A DNA stretch of 64,000 nt from Pantoea cypripedii. GTDB lineage: Bacteria > Pseudomonadota > Gammaproteobacteria > Enterobacterales > Enterobacteriaceae. The stretch's first letter is position 1. Each line of letters starts with the position of its first letter. The stretch spans positions 356,690 to 420,689 of the forward strand of contig NZ_MLJI01000001.1 in the NCBI RefSeq assembly GCF_002095535.1. Direction: 5' to 3'. Both the position numbers and the translations under genes were made by a program. Positions 37,247 through 45,553 of this stretch are shown here, one piece after another. A model generated the notes under the pieces. It ran no database searches, had not been told where the DNA came from, and was given only the letters and a program-made list of their open reading frames with translations.

Positions 37247-38275
37247 ATGAGTAAAATCACCATGAATGCCATCGCCGCTGCTGCCGGTGTCGGTGTGGCA
37301 ACAGTCGATCGTGTGCTTAATCGCCGTGCGCCAGTGCGCGCAGCCACCGAACAGAAGGTGCTGGAGGCGGCGAGCCGTCTGGGTTATCGCGCAGATCTGA
37401 TGCCTTTGCTGCACCAGGGGCAGCAGGTGCCCGCCGTCTCGCTGCGTATGGGGTTTATTCTGCTGGCGAAAAGCTATTCGTTTTATCAGTCGCTAACCGA
37501 TGCCCTGCGCGCGCAGGCGCAGCCGCTACATCCGGCAGGCAGCGAACCGCGGTTTTTCTGGCATGACATTGATGCTGTTGATGCGGTGGTGGCCTCACTG
37601 CATACCCTGGCGCAACAGGTTGATGCCATTGGGCTGGTGGCGCTCGACCATCCGTTGATCCGCCGGGCGATTGAAAGCGTATCGCGCCAGGGGGTGAAGG
37701 TTTATGCGCTGTTTTCCAATTTCTCCCCCTGTGGTCATGCAGGGTACTTCGGGCTGGATAATCAAAAAGCCGGGCGGACCGCAGGCTGGATGGCAACGCA
37801 TTTGCTGCATCAGCCAGGCCCGGTGGGTGTGCTGGTGGGGGACCACCGTTTTACCTGCCAGGAAAGCTGCGAGATCAGCTTCCGTTCTTACCTGCGCGAG
37901 CAGGACAGCACGCGCCGGGTGCTGGAGCCGTTAAAAACCCATGAGTCGATCGAGGGGGGTTATCAGGCGACGCGCCGCCTGCTGGATGAGCATGCCGATC
38001 TGGCTCTGATCTTCGCGCCATGCGGTGGGGTTGAAGGGGTGATCCGTGCCCTGCGTGAACAGCCGCAACGGCGGGTGGCGCTGATTTGCCACGGCCCGGT
38101 CAGCGATGGCGATCTGGCCTTGATTGACGGCACCATCACGGTGATGCTGCGCCATCGCATTGAGGATCTGGCGCTGACGCTGGTTCAAACGCTGCAACAG
38201 CAGCAGGCCGCTGGCAGCGAGCATTTCACCCAGGTGACGTTGCCGTTCGATATTGTGACGCGCGAGAACCTCTAA
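37247..38275 (+). CDS. LacI-family transcriptional regulator
   Basis: 342 residues. HTH MNAIAAAAGVGVATVDRVLNRRAPVRAATEQKVLEAASRLGY has the same VATVDRVLN recognition helix as the 32793-33812 protein. The effector domain includes FGLDNQKAGRTAGWMATHLL, VGVLVGDHRFTCQESCE and LIFAPCGGVEGVIRAL. Near-identical palindromes flank the gene on both sides, suggesting it controls itself, the left-hand dehydrogenase-isomerase pair and the right-hand isomerase-dehydrogenase pair. It lies between two such pairs, which supports a common inducer. Confidence 0.87.
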   Translation: MSKITMNAIAAAAGVGVATVDRVLNRRAPVRAATEQKVLEAASRLGYRADLMPLLHQGQQVPAVSLRMGFILLAKSYSFYQSLTDALRAQAQPLHPAGSEPRFFWHDIDAVDAVVASLHTLAQQVDAIGLVALDHPLIRRAIESVSRQGVKVYALFSNFSPCGHAGYFGLDNQKAGRTAGWMATHLLHQPGPVGVLVGDHRFTCQESCEISFRSYLREQDSTRRVLEPLKTHESIEGGYQATRRLLDEHADLALIFAPCGGVEGVIRALREQPQRRVALICHGPVSDGDLALIDGTITVMLRHRIEDLALTLVQTLQQQQAAGSEHFTQVTLPFDIVTRENL

Positions 38276-38294
38276 CGGCCTGATTCTTATCGTA

Positions 38295-38311
38295 TGATAA
38301 TAATTCTATCA
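38295..38311. promoter_or_regulatory. Operator upstream of the IolE-like operon
   Basis: TGATAATAATTCTATCA differs from the 37210-37226 operator at only two central positions. It is about 110 bases upstream of the isomerase ATG, in an AT-rich segment with further TGAT/ATCA half-sites. It probably places the 38423-40526 operon under the same LacI protein. Confidence 0.6.
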
Positions 38312-38422
38312 TTTTAATGATAAAAAATAACATGATCGCTATCAAAAAATGAAAGTTTCATGCTTGTTGAGGATGAAATTTTTATTTGATACTTGCGCCA
38401 TCAATCACCGCAAGGAACGATC

Positions 38423-39346
38423 ATGACTATTCATATCGCCAATGCGCCCTGTAGCTGGGGCGTTGATGATCCGAAAAATCCCTTTCTGCCGCCGTGGCAA
38501 AAAGTCCTGAGTGAAGCGGCGCAGGCGGGTTACCGCAGCATTGAGCTTGGCCCCTGGAGCTACCTGCCGGTGGATGCCCGCGAACTGCGTCAGCAGCTGG
38601 AGTTGCACAACCTGTCACTGGTGGCAGGCACCATTTTTGACGACCTGGTGAGTGCGGCCAATTTCCCGGCAATGGTGGAACTGACGCACAATATCTGCCG
38701 CAACCTGTCCCAGGTGCCGACGGCAGAGAAAACCCACGGTGTAAACCAACCGGCTCCCTACCTGGTGATTATCGATTTTGGTAACCCCGAACGGGCGAAA
38801 TATGCCGGTCAGTCCGATAAAGCGCCGCGTCTGTCATCCGCCGACTGGCAGCGCATGATGCAGCACATCACCACCCTGAGCGAAATCGCCTGGCAGGAAT
38901 ACGGCGTGCGCGCGGTGATCCATCCCCATGCCGGTGGCTGCATTGAATTCGCCGATGAACTGGAACAGCTGGTGCAGGATATTCCGCACGAGGTGGCCGG
39001 TTTGTGCCTCGATACCGGCCATCTGTACTACTCCGGCATGGACCCGATTACCTGGCTGAATCGCTACTGGGATCGTATCGATTATCTGCACTTCAAAGAC
39101 GTTAACGAGGCGGTGTGGCGTGATGTGATTGCCCGTGGCGTCGATTTCTTTGCCGCCTGTGCCGAAGGGGTGATGTGCCCGATAGGTAAAGGGGCGATTG
39201 ATTACCCGGCGGTGCGCGGCTTCCTCGCGGAGCGTGATTACCAGGGCTGGATCACCATCGAACAGGAGCGCGACCCGCGCAATGCTGACACCAGCCTGCG
39301 CGATGTCACTGCCAGCCTGCACTATCTGCAATCCGTCGGATTCTGA
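38423..39346 (+). CDS. IolE-like TIM-barrel dehydratase/isomerase
   Basis: 307 residues from ATG 38423 (AAGGA six bases upstream). The opening IHIANAPCSWGVDDP is typical of inosose dehydratase (IolE) and relatives. Metal-binding residues are in SIELGPWSYLP, VIHPHAGGCIEF, GLCLDTGHLYYSGMDP, YLHFKDVN and ITIEQERD. IolE dehydrates scyllo-inosose; here no other iol genes (iolD, iolC, iolB) are present, so a related keto-sugar dehydratase or epimerase is equally possible. Eleven bases separate it from the next gene. Confidence 0.8.
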   Translation: MTIHIANAPCSWGVDDPKNPFLPPWQKVLSEAAQAGYRSIELGPWSYLPVDARELRQQLELHNLSLVAGTIFDDLVSAANFPAMVELTHNICRNLSQVPTAEKTHGVNQPAPYLVIIDFGNPERAKYAGQSDKAPRLSSADWQRMMQHITTLSEIAWQEYGVRAVIHPHAGGCIEFADELEQLVQDIPHEVAGLCLDTGHLYYSGMDPITWLNRYWDRIDYLHFKDVNEAVWRDVIARGVDFFAACAEGVMCPIGKGAIDYPAVRGFLAERDYQGWITIEQERDPRNADTSLRDVTASLHYLQSVGF

Positions 39347-39356
39347 GGACAACATC

Positions 39357-40526
39357 ATGATTAACGGCACGAAAGCTCTCGATCGTTCACTGCGCTGGGG
39401 TATGGTTGGCGGCGGTGGCACCAGCCAGATTGGTTACATTCATCGTTCCGCTGCCCTGCGTGACGGCAATTTTGTGTTGCAGGCCGGAGCGTTCGATATC
39501 GACGCTGAACGTGGCCGGGCCTTTGGCGTGGCGCTGGGCGTGGCACCAGATCGCTGCTATCCCGATTATGAAACCCTGTTTGCGGCGGAAGCGGCACGCG
39601 TCGACGGCATCGAGGCGGTCTCCATCGCCACCCCCAACAACACCCATTTCGCCATTTGCCGTGCCGCGTTAAACGCCGGGCTGCATGTGGTGTGTGAAAA
39701 GCCGCTGTGCTTCACCGTTGCTGAGGCTGATGAGCTGGAAAAACTCTGTGCGGAGAAGAAAAAAATCATCGGGGTGACTTACGGTTATGCCGGTCATCAG
39801 TTGATTCATCAGGCACGGGAGATGATCGCCGAAGGACTGCTGGGAGAGATTCGCATCATCAATATGCAGTTTGCCCACGGTTTCCATAACGAGGCGGTGG
39901 AGCTGCAAAATCCCAGCACCAAATGGCGTGTCGATCCGCGCTTTGTTGGCCCCAGTTATGTGCTGGGGGATCTCGCGACCCATCCGCTGTTTATCGCTGA
40001 AACCATGGTACCGAAGCTGAAGGTCAAACGTCTGTTGTGCAGCCGCCAGAGCTTCGTCAAAAGCCGCGCACCGCTGGAAGATAACGCCTTTGTGATGATG
40101 GAGTATGACAACGGGGCGGTGGGCACCATGTGGGCCTCGGCGGTGAATTGTGGCTCGATGCACGGCCAAAAGGTACGGGTCATCGGCGAGAAGGCCAGCC
40201 TGGAATGGTGGGATGAACAGCCGAATCAGCTGCGCTACGAAGTGCAGGGCGAGCCGGTGCAGATTCTGGAGCGCGGTATGGGGTATCTATACGGACGCGC
40301 GTTAGAGGAAGATCGGATCGGCGGCGGCCATCCTGAAGGGCTGTTTGAGGCGTGGTCAAATCTCTATCGGCGTTTTGCGCTGGCGATGGATGCCACCGAT
40401 CGTGCTGACCAGGCGTTCCTCGATAACTTCTGGTATCCCGATGTGCATGCGGGATTGATGGGGGTGCGCTGGGTCGGGCAGTGCGTGCAGTCAGCCGATG
40501 CTGGAGCGGTGTGGGTTGATTGCTGA
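39357..40526 (+). CDS. Gfo/Idh/MocA-family oxidoreductase
   Basis: 389 residues from ATG 39357; an AGGA site (39346-39349) precedes it. LRWGMVGGGGTSQIGYIHRSAALRDG is an unusual glycine-rich Rossmann loop. VVCEKPLCFTVAEADEL holds the catalytic lysine, and YVLGDLATHPLFIAETM the active-site D/H pair. The C-terminal block HPEGLFEAWSNLYRRFA is characteristic of a branch often paired with TIM-barrel isomerases. It is the last gene of the LacI-controlled operon, followed by a repeat pair with a T-run. Confidence 0.83.
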   Translation: MINGTKALDRSLRWGMVGGGGTSQIGYIHRSAALRDGNFVLQAGAFDIDAERGRAFGVALGVAPDRCYPDYETLFAAEAARVDGIEAVSIATPNNTHFAICRAALNAGLHVVCEKPLCFTVAEADELEKLCAEKKKIIGVTYGYAGHQLIHQAREMIAEGLLGEIRIINMQFAHGFHNEAVELQNPSTKWRVDPRFVGPSYVLGDLATHPLFIAETMVPKLKVKRLLCSRQSFVKSRAPLEDNAFVMMEYDNGAVGTMWASAVNCGSMHGQKVRVIGEKASLEWWDEQPNQLRYEVQGEPVQILERGMGYLYGRALEEDRIGGGHPEGLFEAWSNLYRRFALAMDATDRADQAFLDNFWYPDVHAGLMGVRWVGQCVQSADAGAVWVDC

Positions 40527-40540
40527 AGCGAACATTCGTA

Positions 40541-40600
40541 CGCGCAATAAATTGCACCGCTACAAACCGTGCGTAGCGGCGCGATTTATCGCGCGTTTTT
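40541..40600. repeat. Inverted pair of palindromic repeat units with T-run
   Basis: Unit 1 (40541-40563, CGCGCAATAAATTG then CACCGCTAC) and unit 2 (40573-40595, GTAGCGGCGCGAT then TTATCGCGCG) are imperfect inverted copies, followed by TTTTT (40596-40600). Located between the oxidoreductase and a convergent gene; it probably terminates the operon. Confidence 0.7.
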
Positions 40601-40604
40601 GCCG

Positions 40605-41729
40605 TTAAAAATAATAAATTTCCAGATTTTTAGGGAGCGTTTCCGGATGGTTCAGTGGCGTAAAGGTGGCCCCTTGTTCAATGCCGAGACGGCATGGGTA
40701 GTCATGAGTAACCAGAGAGTGCAGGGTGGCGCCACTTGCGAGGGTAATCTGCGGAATAAAACCGGTGGCCTCATCCAGGCGCGGTAAACAAATTTCATCA
40801 ACAACGGCTTCCTTCCCCATCTTCAGGTTTTGCCCCAATAGCTTCAATGAACCATGGACCGTTGAAGATAAAATTTCATTGTTTTGACCGCCCAGAATGC
40901 CCCCCTGCCTGACAACAGAATGGTTGTGGATAAGCGTATTACTATCTCTGGTATAAATAAATTCCACCGTGGAATCATTTATCTCTGTCTTGCCAATATT
41001 ACTGTATACGGCTTTTGCGCTGCTTTTTTCCACCAGAATATCGCCTGCACGATTCAGGAGATTTCCGGTTACAGTGGAGTCGATGATTTCAATATTCCGT
41101 GTGGGAAGCCCTTCCTCATAAAAGAGAATTGCCACATTGCCATATATTTTGCATTTATTTTCACACCTGATGCTGTTATCAACATTTTCAATCGCTACGT
41201 GGGATAAATTTTCTCCCCCGATCGCAGGTTTTAAAAGGTCTTTATAATAATCAACTTCACTCATGTTGAATTGATAAACAGCATCATCGCTATCTTTTAC
41301 CGGACAAATCCACTCATAAAATCCGGACTGCGGCATCAGTTTCACATTAGTGTAATCCTGGCTTCTGATCTCCGTTGTTATTAAATTAATGGCACCATGG
41401 TAACTTTCTACTTTCCCCTCAATTAAGCAATGTTCAGCCTCAGTGAGGTGATTTGGTGTATAGATGATGCCCTTTATCTCACAATTATTGAGTTTTATTT
41501 TTCCATCCTGTGAAGAAATGACCTCCCAGATATGCTGTTTAGTATTTTTAATGCCAACCTTACAATTATTTAGGGTGATGTTATTCGTAGCTGAAATACT
41601 AAGATCGACGACATGATTACTCACATCCAGGGGTTCGTAATTCCAGCTTATTAGCTGCACAAACCGCCACTGAATATCAGCATTATTAGCAACCGTACCG
41701 TATGAAGCCGAAACCGATCCCACGCTCAT
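40605..41729 (-). CDS. Orphan protein with right-handed beta-helix-like repeats
   Basis: 374 residues, not recognised. Short repeats such as NITLNNCKVGI, KIKLNNCEIKGI, NIEIIDSTVTGNLLN, KTEINDSTVEFIY and NEILSSTVHGSLKLL recur about every 20-25 residues, as in parallel beta-helix proteins with Asn/Ser/Thr ladders. There is no signal peptide or catalytic motif. ATG 41729 has AAGGA eight bases upstream. The coding sequence is clearly more AT-rich than its neighbours, suggesting recent gain. It could be a secreted effector or surface-modifying protein exported by a specialised route, but nothing in the window shows such a route. Confidence 0.5.
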   Translation of the reverse strand: MSVGSVSASYGTVANNADIQWRFVQLISWNYEPLDVSNHVVDLSISATNNITLNNCKVGIKNTKQHIWEVISSQDGKIKLNNCEIKGIIYTPNHLTEAEHCLIEGKVESYHGAINLITTEIRSQDYTNVKLMPQSGFYEWICPVKDSDDAVYQFNMSEVDYYKDLLKPAIGGENLSHVAIENVDNSIRCENKCKIYGNVAILFYEEGLPTRNIEIIDSTVTGNLLNRAGDILVEKSSAKAVYSNIGKTEINDSTVEFIYTRDSNTLIHNHSVVRQGGILGGQNNEILSSTVHGSLKLLGQNLKMGKEAVVDEICLPRLDEATGFIPQITLASGATLHSLVTHDYPCRLGIEQGATFTPLNHPETLPKNLEIYYF

Positions 41730-41874
41730 CAATTCATTCCTTTGGAGTATGTAGCCGCACTGGCGAACAGGTGAGGGAAGTGTACTAAGGTCGAAAAGAA
41801 ATTAAAGCGAGGCTGGAACGGTGGGAGTCATTTTCACAGAAATATCATAACTATTCAGGTTTAATATCGATGCG

Positions 41875-41904
41875 AGGCGCTGCGCGATATATCGCGCAGC
41901 GCCT
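41875..41904. repeat. Perfect 30-base palindrome after the ABC ATPase gene
   Basis: AGGCGCTGCGCGATA (41875-41889) is followed directly by its reverse complement. It contains the GCGCGAT/ATCGCGC core of the repeat family but different flanks. It lies three bases beyond the ATPase stop codon on the minus strand. There is no T-tract; 3'-end protection or termination is likely. Confidence 0.6.
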
Positions 41905-41907
41905 GAA

Positions 41908-42645
41908 TTAATGGGATCGTAAATCACTTAAAAAGCGCTGGGCGCGCGGGTGCTGCGGTTCGGTGAAGAATTTTTCTGGCGTGGCTTTTTCCAGAATCTG
42001 GCCTTGATCCATAAACCAGATGGTGTCGGCCACTTCGCGGGCAAAATTCATCTCGTGAGTGACACACATCATCGTCATGCCTTCCTGTGCCAGGCCGCGC
42101 ATAACTGACAACACTTCACCGACCATTTCCGGATCGAGTGCCGACGTTGGCTCATCAAACAGCATCACTGGCGGCTTCATCGCCAGCGCTCGGGCAATCG
42201 CCACACGTTGTTGCTGGCCGCCCGACAACTGAGCCGGATAGGCATCAGCCTTGTGCGACAGCCCGACGCGTTCCAGCAGTTCTCCCGCCTGCTGACGTGC
42301 CTCAGAGCGTTTCACCCCCAGCACCTTCATCGGCGACATCATAATGTTCTCCGCCACCGACACATGCGGGAACAGGTTGAAACTCTGGAAAACAAAACCA
42401 ATGCGCGTGCGCAGCTGGTTGAGGCGCGTGCTGCTGCCGTGGATATCGATGCCATCAAAGACAATCTGGCCAGCTTCGATCGGTTCCAGCCGGTTGACGG
42501 TGCGGATCAGCGTCGATTTGCCGGAGCCGGATGGGCCGCACACCACGACCACTTCGCCGGGATTGATCTCGGCACTCAGGTCGGTCAGTGCCTGATACGC
42601 GCCGTACCATTTGTTGACCTGATTAAACAGAATCATCGGTCGCAT
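41908..42645 (-). CDS. Polar amino-acid ABC transporter ATP-binding protein, GlnQ type
   Basis: 245 residues. Walker [19 protein letters not shown], signature [15 protein letters not shown], Walker [15 protein letters not shown] and switch [13 protein letters not shown] are those of the GlnQ/HisP family. It follows two permease genes, and with them forms an importer that lacks its own binding-protein gene. The family-3 binding protein at 50714-51562 is the nearest candidate partner. Confidence 0.92.
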   Translation of the reverse strand: MRPMILFNQVNKWYGAYQALTDLSAEINPGEVVVVCGPSGSGKSTLIRTVNRLEPIEAGQIVFDGIDIHGSSTRLNQLRTRIGFVFQSFNLFPHVSVAENIMMSPMKVLGVKRSEARQQAGELLERVGLSHKADAYPAQLSGGQQQRVAIARALAMKPPVMLFDEPTSALDPEMVGEVLSVMRGLAQEGMTMMCVTHEMNFAREVADTIWFMDQGQILEKATPEKFFTEPQHPRAQRFLSDLRSH

Positions 42646-42654
42646 AGCCGTTCC

Positions 42655-43416
42655 TTACTGTGATTGGGTTTTAGTCATCATTACCGCCGGGGCCACGCTG
42701 GGGGCTTCCACTGGCGGCTGACGGCGTTTCTGCGCGAGTCGCGCTTCCAGTTTGTTGGCAAGCCACGTCAGGCTGAAGCAGATGAGGTAGTAGCTCAGCG
42801 CCACGATGGCGAACACCTGGAAAGGTTTGGTCAGCAACTGGTTACTCACCTGATTTGCGGCGAAAGTCAGTTCCGGCACGTTAATCACATAGCCGAGGGT
42901 GCTGTCTTTAATGATCGACACCAGCTGGCTGACCAGGCTGGGTAGGGTGTTAAACAGCGCCTGTGGCAGGATCACCAGACGCAGGGTTTTGATATGCCCC
43001 ATGCCGAGTGCGCGTGCCGCCTCATACTGGCCGTGCGGCAGTGCCTGAATACCACCGCGCACGATTTCGGCGATATAGGCGCTTTCATAAATCACCAGCG
43101 TGCACAGCATGGTGGTGAAGCCACTGATGTTGTGACCAATCAGCAGCGGCACGCAGAAGTAGGTCCAGAACACCACCATCATCAGCGGGATGCCGCGCAG
43201 CAGGTAGACCCAGCAGGTGGCGGGCCAGCTCAGCCAGCGCCACGGTGACAGGCGCGCCAGCCCCAGCAGCACGCCCACCGGGAAGGCGAACAGCACTGCC
43301 AGCAGCGAGATCAACAGGGTGCAGAGCACTCCACCCAGCGGTCCACTTGGGTACTGGCCCATTAACAGCAGCATGCCGTTGTCATGCAAAATGGTGAACA
43401 TCTCAAGCATCGCCAT
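42655..43416 (-). CDS. Amino-acid ABC transporter permease, HisM/GlnP type
   Basis: 253 residues with about five membrane segments. The ATPase-docking segment is EAARALGMGHIKTLRLVILPQAL, and LLRGIPLMMVVFWTYF is typical of the polar amino-acid permease family. Its start overlaps the previous stop by one base (TAATG). The C-terminal cytoplasmic tail is basic and about 35 residues long. Confidence 0.9.
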   Translation of the reverse strand: MAMLEMFTILHDNGMLLLMGQYPSGPLGGVLCTLLISLLAVLFAFPVGVLLGLARLSPWRWLSWPATCWVYLLRGIPLMMVVFWTYFCVPLLIGHNISGFTTMLCTLVIYESAYIAEIVRGGIQALPHGQYEAARALGMGHIKTLRLVILPQALFNTLPSLVSQLVSIIKDSTLGYVINVPELTFAANQVSNQLLTKPFQVFAIVALSYYLICFSLTWLANKLEARLAQKRRQPPVEAPSVAPAVMMTKTQSQ

Positions 43417-44111
43417 TACCTCGCATAGACGCGTTGAAAGCGGCGGGCCAGCAACGCACCAAGGCCCATCAGCAACAGGGAGAAGAACAGATAACCCACT
43501 GTGGCGACAAAATAGGCCTCGAAGGTGCGGAAGGTCTGGTTCTCGATGTCGCGCGTCACATAGGTCAGTTCCGCCACGCCAATCACCATCGCCAGGCTGG
43601 TGTTTTTGAACAACAGCACCGTATGGTTGATTAACGATGGCAGCGCATTACGAATGCCCTGCGGCAGAATCACCGACCACATGGCGCGCACAAAGCTCAT
43701 GCCAAGCGCACGCGCGGCTTCGTTTTGCCCATCCGGGATGGCGCGCAGGCCGCTGCGGATATCTTCCGAGAAGTAGGCGGCCTGGCACAGACCGAGCGCC
43801 ACCAGCGAGAACAGAAACTCGGCGTTGTAATCGTTAATCCACATTTGCAGCGCTTCCGGCAGCAGCGTCGGAATAGCGAAATACCACATCATCAATTGAA
43901 TCAGCGTCGGCACATTGCGGTGATACGAGACATAGGCTTTCACCAGCCCGACGGCAATGCGTTGATTGGTCAGGCGGATGATCACCAGCAGCATGGCGAG
44001 GGCCATCGCCAGCAGCCAGGCACCCAACGCCAGTTCAAGGGTGACAACCGTGCCATCGACGATCATCTGGCCGAAGTGGCCGGTTATCACACTGCTGAAA
44101 TCGAGTGCCAT
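43416..44111 (-). CDS. Amino-acid ABC transporter permease, HisQ/GlnP type
   Basis: 231 residues, about five membrane segments. The motifs YHRNVPTLIQLMMWYFAIP, IRSGLRAIPDGQNEAARALGMSFVRAMWSVILPQGI and VIGVAELTYVTRDIE are typical of GltJ/HisQ permeases. It pairs with the coupled downstream permease and follows an SDR gene by 19 bases, so the SDR may be in the same operon. Confidence 0.9.
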   Translation of the reverse strand: MALDFSSVITGHFGQMIVDGTVVTLELALGAWLLAMALAMLLVIIRLTNQRIAVGLVKAYVSYHRNVPTLIQLMMWYFAIPTLLPEALQMWINDYNAEFLFSLVALGLCQAAYFSEDIRSGLRAIPDGQNEAARALGMSFVRAMWSVILPQGIRNALPSLINHTVLLFKNTSLAMVIGVAELTYVTRDIENQTFRTFEAYFVATVGYLFFSLLLMGLGALLARRFQRVYAR

Positions 44112-44130
44112 CGTGTTACCTCTTATGACA

Positions 44131-44886
44131 TTACGACCCGGTGCGGTCGCCCGGTCGCATGGTGGAAAGGCCGCCCGGCACCTGCAACGTTGGGGTGATC
44201 TCGATATTGCCGATATTTACCGCCACCGGTGCCGCCAGGGCAAAGGCGACGCAGTCGGCGATATCTTTCGCCTGCGGCAGTTCAAAGCCATCAATAAACC
44301 GTCGACGTGCATCTTCGTGATCGCCAGAAACGTTACCGAAGATGTCGGTCGCGACGCGGCCAGGGCAGATTTCGGTGATTCGCACGCGCTTGCCGTAGCA
44401 ATCGACGCGCAACTGGCGCGACAGGGCGTGCACCCCGGCTTTGGTGGCGTGGTACACCGAGTTACCGCCAAAGTTGTAGATGGCGGCGATGGAGGTGATG
44501 TTGAACACATGGCCACGATCGCGTGCCACCATGCCCGGCACCAGCAGACGGCACAGATGCAGCACCGCGCGCAGGTTCACATCCACCTGGCTTTCAATCA
44601 CGTTTTCATCGGCATCGAGAATCGATCCCGGATGCGATAACCCGGCGTTGTTGACCAGAATGTCGATTTGCAGGTCCTGACACAGTGCCGTCAGCGCGCT
44701 GAGATCGCTGACATCCACCGCGTGTGGAATGCAGCCGGTGCGTTCCGCCAGCGCCGCCAGCTGTTCTTTACGGCGCGCTACGGCGTGAACGGTGATCCCT
44801 TCCTGGCACAGACGTTCAACAATCGCTTCACCCATCCCGGCCGATGCGCCGGTGACCAGTGCGGTTTGGTAATCTGAAAATGGCAT
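44131..44886 (-). CDS. Short-chain dehydrogenase, YdfG-like
   Basis: 251 residues. Cofactor motif TGASAGMGEAI, NNAG (VNNAGLSHPG), the catalytic serine in NITSIAAI and YHATK. The C-terminal half resembles E. coli YdfG, which oxidises 3-hydroxy acids and serine (PGRVATDIFGNVSGD, ELPQAKDIADCVAFAL, INIGNIEITPT-type ending). As the gene before the amino-acid transporter it may oxidise a hydroxy amino acid imported by it. The extra C-terminal ~15 residues are disordered-looking. Confidence 0.82.
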   Translation of the reverse strand: MPFSDYQTALVTGASAGMGEAIVERLCQEGITVHAVARRKEQLAALAERTGCIPHAVDVSDLSALTALCQDLQIDILVNNAGLSHPGSILDADENVIESQVDVNLRAVLHLCRLLVPGMVARDRGHVFNITSIAAIYNFGGNSVYHATKAGVHALSRQLRVDCYGKRVRITEICPGRVATDIFGNVSGDHEDARRRFIDGFELPQAKDIADCVAFALAAPVAVNIGNIEITPTLQVPGGLSTMRPGDRTGS

Positions 44887-45005
44887 TTGCCTCTCCTGTC
44901 ATCGCCGGGCCTGTTGGCTACGGCGCGTTTCTGATCTTTTTCTGACTTTATGCAGTTATGTGGTATGGGGATAAGACATAAAAATTTTGAGGCAATAAGC
45001 GACCC

Positions 45006-45434
45006 TTATAACCGCGGGAGTGCGGGGTTATCCTGATGAATTATCATGATTTCCTGGTTGTATTCCACTGGCGAGCCGCCACCCACGGTGACATTTTCCA
45101 CCCGGCCAGCGCTGGTGCTGGTGACGGGCAAATACAGCGGACCCACCTGCACCAGCGCCAGCACCTCCTCGGGTTGTACTTGCTGGCCGGGCTGGACAAA
45201 ATCCTGCTGGCTGAGCGGATGACGCAGCAACAGGGTACCCGGCATCGTTGCCGTGACAGCATGGGTGCTGCTCGGGAGGGGCTTCGGGGCCGGAGGGGGA
45301 GCAGGAGGCAAGGGGGCGAAAGTCAGGCGTACCGACCAGTCTTTACCGCCCAGCTCAAGGCGGCTCAGCCCGGAGCGGCGCATCCGGCGCGCGATAGCGC
45401 GCAGCGTCGGCAGCGGTATTGCGGTTTTTTCCAT
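45006..45434 (-). CDS. Biotin-carboxyl-carrier-like protein without a biotinyl lysine
   Basis: 142 residues: an N-terminal AccB-like helix region, a proline-rich linker (FAPLPPAPPPAPKPLP) and a C-terminal biotinyl/lipoyl-type barrel (VTATMPGTLLLRHPLSQQDF ... VQPGQQVQPEEVLALV ... SAGRVENVTVGGGSPVEYNQEIMII). The hairpin that should carry EAMKM reads VQVGPLYLPV, and the whole barrel has no lysine, so biotin cannot be attached in the usual way. AccB/AccC-like genes often accompany pxpBCA clusters; here no accC is present. It may act as a non-carrier scaffold in the 5-oxoprolinase-like complex; this is inference. Confidence 0.7.
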   Translation of the reverse strand: MEKTAIPLPTLRAIARRMRRSGLSRLELGGKDWSVRLTFAPLPPAPPPAPKPLPSSTHAVTATMPGTLLLRHPLSQQDFVQPGQQVQPEEVLALVQVGPLYLPVTSTSAGRVENVTVGGGSPVEYNQEIMIIHQDNPALPRL

Positions 45435-45464
45435 GAGGTTCCCGTCAAAGCAAAAGACGACAAA

Positions 45465-45480
45465 GCCCGCCGGAGCGGGC
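45465..45480 (-). terminator. Terminator of nac
   Basis: GCCCGC-CGGA-GCGGGC hairpin. Read on the minus strand it is followed by TTTGTCGTCTTTT, a usable U-rich tail. It separates nac from the carrier-like gene 30 bases downstream and would reduce read-through between them. Confidence 0.6.
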
Positions 45481-45553
45481 AGCTATGCCGTCAATCTAGC
45501 GCGTTCGTCAGACGGGCAGTAAGAGGGTTTCGCTTTGCGGTAATAAGCGAGGC

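Noticed and set aside
33914..40526. A canonical myo-inositol (iol) catabolic operon
   Set aside because: Only dehydrogenase- and IolE-like members occur; iolB, iolC, iolD, iolA and an inositol transporter are missing.
45006..45434. Calling the carrier-like gene a functional acetyl-CoA carboxylase subunit
   Set aside because: The biotinyl lysine and the EAMKM motif are absent and there is no accC nearby.
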